From the NCBI RefSeq assembly GCF_900102815.1, contig NZ_FNGF01000011.1, forward strand, positions 19,581 through 83,580: a DNA stretch of 64,000 nt, in the 5' to 3' direction. The DNA comes from Glycomyces sambucus. GTDB lineage: Bacteria; Actinomycetota; Actinomycetes; Mycobacteriales; Micromonosporaceae. Each line of letters begins with the position of its first letter. Position 1 is the stretch's first letter. The notes beneath the pieces were generated by a model, which was not told where the DNA came from, did no database searches, and saw only the letters and a list, made by a program, of their open reading frames with translations. Below are positions 25,761 to 33,691 of the stretch, piece by piece. A program made the translations under genes and the position numbers.

Positions 25761-25829
25761 ACGAGCGCTCCCTGAACGGGTGGTGCCTGGCCGAGTGCTG
25801 CCTGGCCGAGTGGTGCCTGGCCGGGTGCC
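25748..25829 (+). repeat. Degenerate 15-bp tandem repeat crossing the YihY stop codon
   Basis: Five and a half copies of a 15-mer of the form GAGYGSYSCCTGRMC (for example GAGCGCTCCCTGAAC, GAGTGCTGCCTGGCC, GAGTGGTGCCTGGCC). The first copy contains the stop codon of the YihY gene and the last abuts the stop of the response regulator. Confidence 0.8.
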
Positions 25830-26492
25830 CTAACCGCTTCCCTTGGGCTGCACCAGGCCCGACTCGTACGCGAACACCACCAGTCCGGCCCGGTCGCGGA
25901 CGGCGAGCTTCATCATGGCGCGGTGGACGTGCGTCTTCGCGGTGGCGGGGCTGATGAACAGCCGCTCGGCGATCTCGGTGTTCGTCAGGCCCCGGGCGAC
26001 CAGCGCGACGATCTCGGTCTCGCGCGTGGTGAGCCCCTCGACCTGCCCGGCGAGGCGCGAGGGCGGGTGGGCGACGTACTCGGCGACGAGCTTCGCGGCG
26101 ATCTGCGGCGACAGGAGGGTCTCCCCGGCGACGGCGGCGCGGACGCAGCGCAGGAGCTCCTCGGGCTCGGTGTCCTTGACGAGGTACCCGGCGGCGCCGG
26201 CGCGGAGGGCGTCGAAGACGTAGGCGTCGAAGGAGTAGTTGGTGAGCATGACGACGCGCACGCCCGCGAGCCGGTCGTCGGCGGCGATGGCGCGGACGGC
26301 GCTGATGCCGTCGCCGCCGGGCATCTCGACGTCGAGGAGGGCGACGTCGGGGAGGGTGTCGGCGGCGAGGCGGGCGGCGGTGGGGCCGTCGGCGGCCTCG
26401 GCGACGACGGTCATGTCGTCCTCGGCGTCGATGAGGGCGCGGAAGCCGCCGCGCATGAGCGGCTGGTCGTCGGCGAGGAGGACCCGGATCAC
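25830..26492 (-). CDS. NarL/LuxR-family response regulator
   Basis: 220 residues. The receiver domain has the acidic pair ADD, phospho-acceptor Asp in PDVALLDVEMPGGDG, and the conserved Thr/Lys (VVMLTN, YLVKD). The output domain is a LuxR helix-turn-helix (LTTRETEIVALVARGLTNTEIAERLFISPATAKTHV, residues about 155-200). GTG 26492 overlaps the kinase stop (GTGA), so the pair is translationally coupled. Its regulon is unknown; the kinase gene is divergent from an AhpD-like gene that is a plausible target. Confidence 0.95.
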   Translation of the reverse strand: MIRVLLADDQPLMRGGFRALIDAEDDMTVVAEAADGPTAARLAADTLPDVALLDVEMPGGDGISAVRAIAADDRLAGVRVVMLTNYSFDAYVFDALRAGAAGYLVKDTEPEELLRCVRAAVAGETLLSPQIAAKLVAEYVAHPPSRLAGQVEGLTTRETEIVALVARGLTNTEIAERLFISPATAKTHVHRAMMKLAVRDRAGLVVFAYESGLVQPKGSG

Positions 26493-27679
26493 CGCGACTC
26501 CTCGAGTTCGGCGCGGTGCTCCGGTGCGGCGGGGGCCGGGTCGGCGGCGGGTTCCGCGGGGTCGGGGAGGGAGGCGCGGACGGTGAAGCCGTACTCGCCG
26601 GGGCCGACGTGGAGGGTGCCGCCGAGGGCGTCGACGCGTTCGCGCATGCCGGTGATGCCGCGGCCGGGGGCGACGCGGGCGGCGGTGCCGTTGTCGGCGA
26701 CCTCGACGGTGACGGCGTCCGCGTCGCGGTGGACCCGGACGCGGACGGCGTCGCCGCCGGAGTGGCGGACGGCGTTGGTGAGCGCCTCCTGGACGATCCG
26801 GTACGCGGCGTGGTCGGCCTCGGCGCCCATCGGGGCGGCGTGGTCGATGTCGCACTCGACGTCGATGGTGAAGCCGAGGCCCCGGTAGCGGTCGGCGAGG
26901 TCGGCGAGGCGGGCGAGGCGGTGGCCGTCGTCGTCGCGGAGCATCGTCAGGGTCTCGCGCAGCTCCCGGGTGGCGTCCTTCGCGGCCTCCTCGACGGCCA
27001 CGAGCGCGGGCGGCGGGTCGTCGCCGCGCTTGCGCGCCAGGTGGAGTGCGACGCCGGCCTGGACGCGGATCACCGAGATGGAGTGGGTGAGGGAGTCGTG
27101 GAGCTCGCGGGCGATGCGGACCCGCTCGTCGGCGGCCTTGCGCTTGACCGCCTCCTCGCGGACGTGCTCGGCCTCGGCCATGTAGGCGTCGCGCTGGCGC
27201 CGGGAGAGACCGGAGATGAGGGCCACGTGGAGCCAGCCGACGACCAGGAGGGTGCGCTCGACGACCTGGGAGTCGAGCGTCCAGCCGGCGTTGTGGAGGT
27301 TGCCGAGGGCGGTGACCGCGGAGAGGGCGAACACCGTGGTGACCGAGAGCGCGCGGTAGCCGGTGTACATGGCGACGGCGATGGCGACCAGGGCCGGGAC
27401 CACGGCGAGGGGGCCGACGCCGAGGGGGCCGGAGGCGAGGACCGAGCCGACGCTGACCACCAGGACCAGGCGCGGGTGGCGCCGCCACAGCGGGAACACC
27501 AGGGGCCCCAGCATGAGCGGGAGCCAGCCCCACGTCGGCATGCCGTCGCGGACGTCCTTGATGAGGCCCGCGGCGAGGGTGTCGAGGAGCATGACGGCGG
27601 TGACGACGAGGTCGAAGCGCCTGCCCGGCAGGGAGTGCGGGCGCCGGTCGGCCGTCCGGGTCTCGGGGGGAGTCGGCAT
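26489..27679 (-). CDS. Two-component sensor histidine kinase, HisKA_3 (NarX/DesK-like) type
   Basis: 396 residues. The N-terminal 160 residues hold four to five membrane helices with almost no extracellular loops, so sensing is within or at the membrane. The phospho-acceptor histidine lies in ERVRIARELHDSLTHSISVIRVQAG, the standard HisKA_3 dimerisation helix, and the ATPase domain has DNGTA and GRGITGMRERV. It phosphorylates the downstream NarL-type regulator. ATG 27679 is the first Met with membrane-protein-like sequence after it; further upstream codons look non-coding. Confidence 0.93.
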   Translation of the reverse strand: MPTPPETRTADRRPHSLPGRRFDLVVTAVMLLDTLAAGLIKDVRDGMPTWGWLPLMLGPLVFPLWRRHPRLVLVVSVGSVLASGPLGVGPLAVVPALVAIAVAMYTGYRALSVTTVFALSAVTALGNLHNAGWTLDSQVVERTLLVVGWLHVALISGLSRRQRDAYMAEAEHVREEAVKRKAADERVRIARELHDSLTHSISVIRVQAGVALHLARKRGDDPPPALVAVEEAAKDATRELRETLTMLRDDDGHRLARLADLADRYRGLGFTIDVECDIDHAAPMGAEADHAAYRIVQEALTNAVRHSGGDAVRVRVHRDADAVTVEVADNGTAARVAPGRGITGMRERVDALGGTLHVGPGEYGFTVRASLPDPAEPAADPAPAAPEHRAELEESR

Positions 27680-27848
27680 GCCTCCGACTCTAACGCCCGG
27701 CCGGACCTGCGGCGTCGGCTCGCGGTGCAGGCGGGGCGTACCGCGCTGGGTGTACGCGGGGGCCGGTGCTGCTGCGTGCGGCGAGGCCGGGATTGCCGTC
27801 TCGGGGCGGACGCCGCGGGGCGCGGCGCCGGGGAGCCTGGAGGGGTGC

Positions 27849-27868
27849 GGCGGCCGTGAGGGCCGCCG
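27849..27868 (+). promoter_or_regulatory. Leader hairpin before the AhpD-like gene
   Basis: CGGCGGCC-GTGAG-GGCCGCCG, an 8-bp perfect stem ending about 22 bases before ATG 27891 and outside its GAGGAGG site. It may be an attenuator-like leader or chance in a GC-rich leader. Bases are approximate within one position. Confidence 0.35.
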
Positions 27869-27890
27869 AGTCAACCGAGGAGGCGCCCCC

Positions 27891-28895
27891 ATGTCCCCCG
27901 CAGTCAGGCATGTCGTCCCTGTCGATCCGAAGCACGCCGAGGGCGTGGTGGCCGAGGTGTACCGGCAGGTCAAGAGCGAGCTGGGCGTGCTGGGCCCGGC
28001 GGTCACGATGTTCTCGCCCGCACCGGAGCTGCTGGCGCCGGTGTGGTCGCTGCTGCGGGAGTCGCTGCTCGTCGGCGGCCCCGAGGAGCGGCGGGCGAAG
28101 GAGGTCGTGGCGACGGTGATCGCGGTGCGCAACGGGTGCCGGTTCTGCACCGACGCGCACGTGACGCTGCTGCACGCGGCCGGTGAGCCGGAGCTGGCGG
28201 AGGCGCTGCGCGCGGGTGCGGCGCCGCCGGAGTGGGCGGCGCTGGCGGCCTGGGCGGCGGCGCCGACGGCGCGGGGGCCGTTCCTCGCCGAGGCGGCGCC
28301 GCGGTTCATCGGGACGGCGCTGGTGTTCGAGCTCATCACGCGGATGGTGAAGGTGCTGGCCGAGAACGAGGCGCCGAGCCCGGTGCTGGCGACGCGGCTG
28401 GGGCGGTCGGTGGGGTCGCGGCTGCTGCGGCAGGCGATGGCGGCGGACCTGGCGCCGGGTGCGAGCCTGCCGCTGCTGGAGGAGCGGCCGCAGTGGGCGC
28501 GGGGCACGGCGGTGCGGGAGCCGGCGTGGGCGGCGGGGTCGCCGGTGGGGCGAGCGTACGGCGCGGTCCGGTCGATGGCCGCGTACGGGTCGATGCTCCT
28601 GTCGGACGCGGCCGTGGAGTCGGTGGCGCGGACGGTGGGCGCGCGGGGCACGGACCTCGCGGACGCCGTGCCGGAGCTGGCGGGCGGTGCGGCCCTGCCG
28701 CGCGAGGCGGGCCTGGGCGCCCGGCTGGCGGTGGCGGCGGCGCTGGCGCCCGGGGCGGTCGCGGCGTCCGATGTGGCGTCGTGGCGGGGCGAGGTCTTCA
28801 CCGACCACTGCGTGGTCCATCTGCTGGCGTTCGGCGCGATGACCGCCGTCGACGCCGTCCAAGACGAGATCGAGACGAGGAATGTCGATGCTTAA
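27891..28895 (+). CDS. AhpD-like (CMD superfamily) peroxidase-related protein
   Basis: 334 residues. The redox motif NGCRFCTDAHVTLLHAAG (about residue 78) has the CxxC-x2-H of alkylhydroperoxidase AhpD, so it could reduce peroxides or exchange disulfides. A second helical half (RMVKVLAENEAPSPVLATRLGRSVG...) makes it about twice the AhpD length. GAGGAGG stands before ATG 27891. The next gene starts inside its last codons. It is divergent from the two-component system, which may control it. This intact site contrasts with the CMD-like protein at 5801 that lacks both cysteines. Confidence 0.85.
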   Translation: MSPAVRHVVPVDPKHAEGVVAEVYRQVKSELGVLGPAVTMFSPAPELLAPVWSLLRESLLVGGPEERRAKEVVATVIAVRNGCRFCTDAHVTLLHAAGEPELAEALRAGAAPPEWAALAAWAAAPTARGPFLAEAAPRFIGTALVFELITRMVKVLAENEAPSPVLATRLGRSVGSRLLRQAMAADLAPGASLPLLEERPQWARGTAVREPAWAAGSPVGRAYGAVRSMAAYGSMLLSDAAVESVARTVGARGTDLADAVPELAGGAALPREAGLGARLAVAAALAPGAVAASDVASWRGEVFTDHCVVHLLAFGAMTAVDAVQDEIETRNVDA

Positions 28896-29301
28896 GTTCT
28901 ATCGGGTGTGGACGGGCGTCATGCACGCCCTGATCGGGATCCAGTTCTTCCTGGCCGGGTACGGGGCCCTGGGGACCGGTTCGCCCGACGAGTCGTTCTC
29001 CCTGCACATCGTGAACGGCCGCGTGATCGCGGTCGTCGCCCTCCTGGGCATCCTGTTCGCGGCCCTCGCCCGGTCCGGCAGGAAGCTCGTCGGGATGGCC
29101 GCGGGCGTGTTCGGCCTGGTCGTGCTCCAGTCCCTCATCGCCCTGGTGAGCGTCGCCGGCACCGTGCCGGGCCAGATCATCTTCGGCTTCCATGCGATCA
29201 ACGCCCTCATGATCATGGGCCTGGCCGAAGCCTCCGGCCGGCTCGCCAAGCGCCTCATCGAGGAGCGCAAGCCCGAGACCGCACTCCCCGTGGCGGCCTA
29301 G
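28882..29301 (+). CDS. DUF6220 small membrane protein
   Basis: 139 residues with four helices. The pattern RVWTGVMHALIGIQFFLAGYGA, FSLHIVNGRVIAVVALLGILFA and FGFHAINALMIMGLAE places histidines in three helices, as in the DUF6220 family and reminiscent of haem-binding four-helix proteins; haem binding is inference. It overlaps the AhpD-like gene by 14 bp, so the two are made together, suggesting a redox unit. ATG 28888 is an alternative start. Confidence 0.8.
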   Translation: MSMLKFYRVWTGVMHALIGIQFFLAGYGALGTGSPDESFSLHIVNGRVIAVVALLGILFAALARSGRKLVGMAAGVFGLVVLQSLIALVSVAGTVPGQIIFGFHAINALMIMGLAEASGRLAKRLIEERKPETALPVAA

Positions 29302-29319
29302 CGGACCCAGAGGAGACCA

Positions 29320-29346
29320 GGCCCGCGGCGCATCGCGCCGCGGGCC
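29320..29346 (+). terminator. Terminator of the AhpD-like / DUF6220 operon
   Basis: Perfect 12-bp stem GGCCCGCGGCGC / GCGCCGCGGGCC with loop ATC, 18 bp after the stop. Confidence 0.8.
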
Positions 29347-29390
29347 GCCCCGCGCACGCCTCACCCCTCGGCTGGAGTGAACCTCATCTC

Positions 29391-29416
29391 TTACGTGATC
29401 GCACAACGTGTTACGT
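29391..29416 (+). promoter_or_regulatory. TTACGT direct repeats 20 bp apart upstream of the Rpn-like gene
   Basis: TTACGT at 29391-29396 and 29411-29416 are on the same face of the helix and lie just ahead of the TAGCGT -10 (29443-29448). They may bind an activator. Confidence 0.3.
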
Positions 29417-29455
29417 CAGAGGCGCATGTCGCCGAGTGCTCGTAGCGTTGTGCGA

Positions 29456-30337
29456 GTGACGACTCACGCACACGACACGCCCTTGAAGCTCTGCCGGGAG
29501 CGACCGGAATTCGCGGTCGACCTCGCCAGCGAGATGCTCGGCATCCCGATCCCCGACTACGACGAAGCGATCCCCTACTCCGAATGCGCGACCGACTCCG
29601 TGGTCCGCGACCTCAACGCCGACAACGTCGTCCTCTGCCGCGAGGGCGGCCTCGCCCGGATGGGCATCATCCTGGAGATCCAGCAGGGTCAGGACAAGCG
29701 GAAGCGCTTCTCCTGGCCCGCCTACCAGATCAACATCCGGCACCGGATCGGCGCGCCGGTCGCCCTGATCGTCGTCTGCCCGACCTCGTCGGTCGCCGAC
29801 TGGGCGGCGGAGCCGATCGAGACCGGCCACCCCGGGTTCGTCTTCCAGCCGCTGGTGCTCGGCCCTGACAATTATCCGAAGCTGACGACGGTGTCGGGCA
29901 CCGGCGAACTCGCCGAGCAGATGGTGCTCGGCACCCTCGTCCACCAGTACGCGGCCGACAGCCGCCGCCTGTTCGCGGCAGCATCCGAGGAGCTCGCGGC
30001 GCTCCCTCCCGACCAGGCCGCACGATACGCTGAATACATGATGCGGCAGCTCAGCGAGCGGCCGCGCACGATCTTGGAGGCCCTAGTGCAGCAGGAAACC
30101 TACCCGTACCAGAGCAAGCTCCTCACCGATCGGGAAGCCCGAGGGGAGGCGCGCGGCGAAGCCCGCGGCGAGGCGAAGGGCGCGGCGGAGATCCTGATCG
30201 ACGTCATCGAGGCCCGCGGGCTCTCACTCTCCGAGAACCAGCGCCGCCGGATCGAGCAGTGCACCGACACGAACCAGATCCGGGCCTGGGCCAAGCGCGC
30301 CGTCACCGCCCCGTCGGTCGGCGACATCATCGACTGA
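29456..30337 (+). CDS. Rpn-like / PD-(D/E)XK-type conserved protein with charged repeat tail
   Basis: 293 residues. The N-terminal part (CRERPEFAVDLASEMLG, ILEIQQGQDKRKRFSWPAYQINIRHR) resembles Rpn-type recombination-promoting nucleases: a beta strand with Glu/Gln-x-Gln as in the restriction-like fold. A helical linker leads to a charged repeat EARGEARGEARGEAKG and a short terminal domain (LSLSENQRRRIEQCTDTNQIRAWAKRA) that is very common in such actinobacterial proteins. DNA cleavage is inference. TAGCGT is seven bases before GTG 29456, which supports a leaderless start. Confidence 0.65.
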   Translation: MTTHAHDTPLKLCRERPEFAVDLASEMLGIPIPDYDEAIPYSECATDSVVRDLNADNVVLCREGGLARMGIILEIQQGQDKRKRFSWPAYQINIRHRIGAPVALIVVCPTSSVADWAAEPIETGHPGFVFQPLVLGPDNYPKLTTVSGTGELAEQMVLGTLVHQYAADSRRLFAAASEELAALPPDQAARYAEYMMRQLSERPRTILEALVQQETYPYQSKLLTDREARGEARGEARGEAKGAAEILIDVIEARGLSLSENQRRRIEQCTDTNQIRAWAKRAVTAPSVGDIID

Positions 30338-30360
30338 CCCTCGGACCACGCGACGATGCG

Positions 30361-30387
30361 GGGGCGCCGGCGCTTTGCCGGCGCCCC
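30361..30387 (+). terminator. Terminator of the Rpn-like gene
   Basis: GGGGCGCCGGC / GCCGGCGCCCC, 11-bp perfect stem with loop GCTTT, 23 bp after the stop. Confidence 0.75.
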
Positions 30388-30409
30388 GCCCGCCCTCCAT
30401 ACTCGGAGG

Positions 30410-30976
30410 ATGAGCGGGGAGTCGAGGGTGCGGCGCCGGCGGTGTGCGCGGGTGCTGCTGGTGGACGAGGCGGGGCGGGTGCTGCTGTTCCACAGCCGGG
30501 ACTACATGGGGCCGGGCGTGGAGTACTACGTCACCCCCGGGGGCGGGCTCGACGAGGGGGAGACGCTGGAGGCCGGGGCGGTCCGCGAGGTGTTCGAGGA
30601 GACCGGCCTGCGGCTCGAACCGGACGCGCTCGGGGCGGTGGTCGCCGAGACCGCCGGGATCTGGTCCGACGGCCCCGACCTCGTGATCGACTCCGAGGAC
30701 GCGTACTTCTTCGTGCGCGTGCCGCACTTCGACCCCGTGCGCGACGGCCTGGAGGACATCGAGCGGGCCGAGTTCACCGCCGCCCGCTGGCTCGGCGCCG
30801 ACGAGGTCGCCGCGGTCGACGCCCTCGTGTTCCCCGCGGGCGTCTCGGCCCTGCTCAAGGACCTGTTGGACGGTCCGAGACCCGCTGCGCCCCTTCGCCT
30901 CCCGTGGGGCGCCTGGACGTGGGACACCGATAGGGGCTGGACGACTACCGAGCGTGCCCCCATACTTGACCGGTGA
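30410..30976 (+). CDS. Nudix hydrolase, first of three tandem paralogues
   Basis: 188 residues. The Nudix box is complete: GGGLDEGETLEAGAVREVFEETGL (G-x5-E-x7-REVxEExG, with Val in the U position), preceded by the beta strands RVLLVDEAGRVLLFHSRDYM. It would cleave a nucleoside-diphosphate-X bond; the substrate is not visible. CATACT stands six bases before ATG 30410 and GGAGG abuts the ATG, so a leaderless start is likely. The stop overlaps the next GTG (GTGA). A shared feature of the three is a C-terminal APLRL-type motif after the Nudix fold. Confidence 0.92.
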   Translation: MSGESRVRRRRCARVLLVDEAGRVLLFHSRDYMGPGVEYYVTPGGGLDEGETLEAGAVREVFEETGLRLEPDALGAVVAETAGIWSDGPDLVIDSEDAYFFVRVPHFDPVRDGLEDIERAEFTAARWLGADEVAAVDALVFPAGVSALLKDLLDGPRPAAPLRLPWGAWTWDTDRGWTTTERAPILDR

Positions 30977-31503
30977 GCGCGACGAACGAACCCACCCGAA
31001 TCGACCGGTACGGCGCGCGGTGCATCGTGATCGACGAGCAGGACGCCGTCCTGTTCATCGGCCGGACCGCCACCGCCGAACGCCCCGCCCGCTGGTTCCT
31101 GCCCGGCGGCGGCATCGACCCCGGTGAGACCCCGCTCGACGCCGCCGTGCGCGAGCTGTCCGAGGAGACCGGCCTCCACGTCCCGCCCGCCGACGTGGTC
31201 GGCCCCGTGGCCCGCCGGTCCTTCAGCCGCGCCCGCGACGGCGAGGTCTTCACCCAGGACAACTACCTGTTCTTCACCCGCGTCGCCCGGTTCGAGCCCC
31301 GCGTCTGCGGCGGCGACGCCTACGAGCAGGACCTGGAGTTCCGGTGGATCGGCGTCGACGAGCTCGCCGCCGCCGACGGCCACGACGCCCCGTTCGACCC
31401 GCTCCTGCACCTCATCAAGCGCCTCATCGCCGGCGACGTCCCCACCGCGCCGCTGCGCCTCGAACCCGCCGGCAGCCGCACCGCCGACACCTCGGTCCGA
31501 TGA
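30973..31503 (+). CDS. Nudix hydrolase, second of three tandem paralogues
   Basis: 176 residues from GTG 30973, overlapping the previous stop by four bases. Nudix box: GGGIDPGETPLDAAVRELSEETGL. After the box the chain reads FTQDNYLFFTRVARFEP, similar to the first paralogue's EDAYFFVRVPHFDP, showing that the three arose by duplication. The C-terminal part carries HLIKRLIAGDVPTAPLRLEP. A CATACT sequence lies six bases before this GTG as well, so an internal leaderless promoter is possible. Confidence 0.92.
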   Translation: MSATNEPTRIDRYGARCIVIDEQDAVLFIGRTATAERPARWFLPGGGIDPGETPLDAAVRELSEETGLHVPPADVVGPVARRSFSRARDGEVFTQDNYLFFTRVARFEPRVCGGDAYEQDLEFRWIGVDELAAADGHDAPFDPLLHLIKRLIAGDVPTAPLRLEPAGSRTADTSVR

Positions 31504-32021
31504 GCATCGAGTCCGAGACCGGCGGCGAGTTCCGCACCTCCGCGCGCCTGGTCCTGCTCGCCCCCGACGACACCGTCCTCCACGTCGGCGGCAACCGCTG
31601 CCGCGAGGGCGTCGAGCGCTGGTTCACCCCCGGCGGCGGCGTCGAGGACGGCGAGTCGCTCGCCGCCGCGGCCGCCCGCGAACTGCACGAGGAGACCGCC
31701 CTCACCGTCGACCCCGCCGCGCTCGCGGGCCCGGTCGGCTTCGGGATCTACGCGTGCTTCGTCCGGGGAGGGCGCCTGCTGGTGCAGAAGAACTGGTACT
31801 TCTTCCTGCGCGTCGAGCGGTTCGCGCCCCGCATGCTCGTGGAGACCGGCTACGAGAAGGACCTCGTGTTCAAGTGGCTGCCGATCGAGGAGTGCGGGTC
31901 CACCGACGGCATGCTCGAACCCGATCGGCTCGTCGCGCTCGTCAAGCGCCTGCGCGACGGCGACCGCCCCGCCGCGCCCGTGGACCTCGGCGGCTCCTAC
32001 GGCCCCTGGTTCGTCGACTAG
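31500..32021 (+). CDS. Nudix hydrolase, third of three tandem paralogues
   Basis: 173 residues; ATG 31500 overlaps the previous stop (ATGA). Nudix box: GGGVEDGESLAAAAARELHEETAL, with the final Gly of the box replaced by Ala (EETAL instead of EETGL), so its metal/substrate geometry may differ. The following NWYFFLRVERFAP and LVKRLRDGDRPAAPVDLGG repeat the common layout. The three enzymes are evidently co-expressed from one transcript, ended by the 16-bp hairpin at 32033. Confidence 0.9.
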   Translation: MSIESETGGEFRTSARLVLLAPDDTVLHVGGNRCREGVERWFTPGGGVEDGESLAAAAARELHEETALTVDPAALAGPVGFGIYACFVRGGRLLVQKNWYFFLRVERFAPRMLVETGYEKDLVFKWLPIEECGSTDGMLEPDRLVALVKRLRDGDRPAAPVDLGGSYGPWFVD

Positions 32022-32032
32022 CCCGGAACGCG

Positions 32033-32066
32033 ACGGCGCCCCCGCTCGGACGAGCGGGGGCGCCGT
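32033..32066. terminator. Bidirectional terminator between Nudix operon and gnd
   Basis: Perfect 16-bp stem ACGGCGCCCCCGCTCG / CGAGCGGGGGCGCCGT around GA. Confidence 0.85.
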
Positions 32067-32081
32067 GCCGTGCAGCGGCTG

Positions 32082-33512
32082 CTAGACCTCGTGCTCGGCG
32101 CGGTCGCCGGACCAGTCGGTGTGGAACGTGCCCTCGCGGTCGACGCGCTTGTACGTGTGCGCGCCGAAGAAGTCCCGCTGCCCCTGGATGAGGGCGGCCG
32201 GGAGGCGCCGCGAGCGCAGCCCGTCGTAGTACGCCAGCGCCGAGGAGAAGCCCGGCGTCGGGATGCCCGCGAGCGCGGCGGTGGCGACGACGCGGCGCCA
32301 GGCGTCCTGGGCGTCGGTGACGATCTTGGTGAACTCCGGTGCCGCCAGGAGCGTCGGCAGGTCGGGGTCCGAGCGCCACGCGTCGGTGATGCGGTCGAGG
32401 AAGCGGGCGCGGATGATGCAGCCGGCGCGCCACAGGGCCGAGCAGGAGCCGAGGTCGATGCCCCAGTCGTATTCGGCGGAGGCGGCGGCGATCTGGTCGA
32501 AGCCCTGGGCGTAGGCGACGATCTTGGAGGCGTAGAGGGCCTGGCGGACGTCCTCGGCGAAGGTCTCGGGGAAGTCGGTCTTGGCGCTGGGCCCGGTGAG
32601 CAGGTCGACGGCGCCTTCGCGCTGCTTGGTGCCGGAGGAGAGGGCGCGGGCGAAGGTGGCCTCGGCGATGCCGGTGACGGGGACGCCGAGGTCGAGGGCG
32701 TTCTGGACGGTCCAGCGTCCGGTGCCCTTCTGGCCGGCCTGGTCGACGATGACGTCGACGAGGGGTTTGCCGGTGGCGGCGTCGGTGTGGCCGAGGACTT
32801 CGGCGGTGACCTCGATGAGGTAGGAGTCGAGTTCGCCGGCGTTCCATTCGGCGAAGATCTTGGCGAGGTCGGCGGGTTCGATGCCGACGCCGCGGCGCAG
32901 GAGGTCGTAGGCCTCGCCGATGAGCTGCATGTCGGAGTACTCGATGCCGTTGTGCACCATCTTGACGAAGTGGCCGGCGCCGTCGGGGCCGAGGCGGGTG
33001 CAGCAGGGGGTGCCGTCGGGGGCCTTGGCGGCGATGGCCTCGAGGATGGGGCCGAGGGACTCGTAGGACTCCTCGGAGCCGCCGGGCATGATGGCGGGGC
33101 CGAGGAGGGCGCCTTCCTCGCCGCCGGAGACGCCGGTGCCGACGAAGTGGAGGCCCTGGTCGCGGAGGGCGGCTTCGCGGCGGCGGGTGTTCTCGAAGTG
33201 GGCGTTGCCGCCGTCGATGATCATGTCGCCGGGTTCCATGAGGGCGGCGAGCTGGTCGATGACGGCGTCGGTGGCGGGTCCGGCCTGGACCATGATCATG
33301 GCCTTGCGGGGGCGCTTGAGGGAGGCGACGAAGTCGGCGAGCTCCTCGGAGGGCACGAAGTCGCCTTCGCCGCCGTGCGCGTCGATCAGCTCGGTGGTCT
33401 TGGCGTACGTGCGGTTGTAGACGGCGACGGTGAAGCCGTGCCGGGCGAAGTTGCGTGCCAGGTTGGATCCCATGACGGCCAGCCCGACCACGCCGATGTC
33501 GGCGGTGCTCAT
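32082..33512 (-). CDS. gnd: 6-phosphogluconate dehydrogenase, decarboxylating
   Basis: 476 residues, full length for the long (GndA) dimeric type. The NADP site is IGVVGLAVMGSNLARN (GxAxMG) with YNRT after the second strand; the substrate block is GTGVSGGEEGALLGPAIMPGG, and the catalytic Lys/Glu are in FVKMVHNGIEYSDMQ. It oxidises 6-phosphogluconate to ribulose 5-phosphate and CO2, giving NADPH in the pentose phosphate pathway. It is divergent from cbs, which uses serine and homocysteine, with 179 bp between. No zwf or transaldolase is nearby. Confidence 0.97.
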   Translation of the reverse strand: MSTADIGVVGLAVMGSNLARNFARHGFTVAVYNRTYAKTTELIDAHGGEGDFVPSEELADFVASLKRPRKAMIMVQAGPATDAVIDQLAALMEPGDMIIDGGNAHFENTRRREAALRDQGLHFVGTGVSGGEEGALLGPAIMPGGSEESYESLGPILEAIAAKAPDGTPCCTRLGPDGAGHFVKMVHNGIEYSDMQLIGEAYDLLRRGVGIEPADLAKIFAEWNAGELDSYLIEVTAEVLGHTDAATGKPLVDVIVDQAGQKGTGRWTVQNALDLGVPVTGIAEATFARALSSGTKQREGAVDLLTGPSAKTDFPETFAEDVRQALYASKIVAYAQGFDQIAAASAEYDWGIDLGSCSALWRAGCIIRARFLDRITDAWRSDPDLPTLLAAPEFTKIVTDAQDAWRRVVATAALAGIPTPGFSSALAYYDGLRSRRLPAALIQGQRDFFGAHTYKRVDREGTFHTDWSGDRAEHEV

Positions 33513-33691
33513 GCCTGTCTCCCTACGTTGCGGTGGAGGTGTGCGCCCCGATTCTCGCCGGTCGGCCCGGCGCGGGAGGCGTCACCGCCGATCGTATCCA
33601 CGCAGCGGGACGTGGGCGGGCCGTCGGCGGGGAGGGGAATCGCGGGTCGCGGCCCCGGGGCGGGGCGGTGGGGAGGCTTTAGGCTGGGGCC

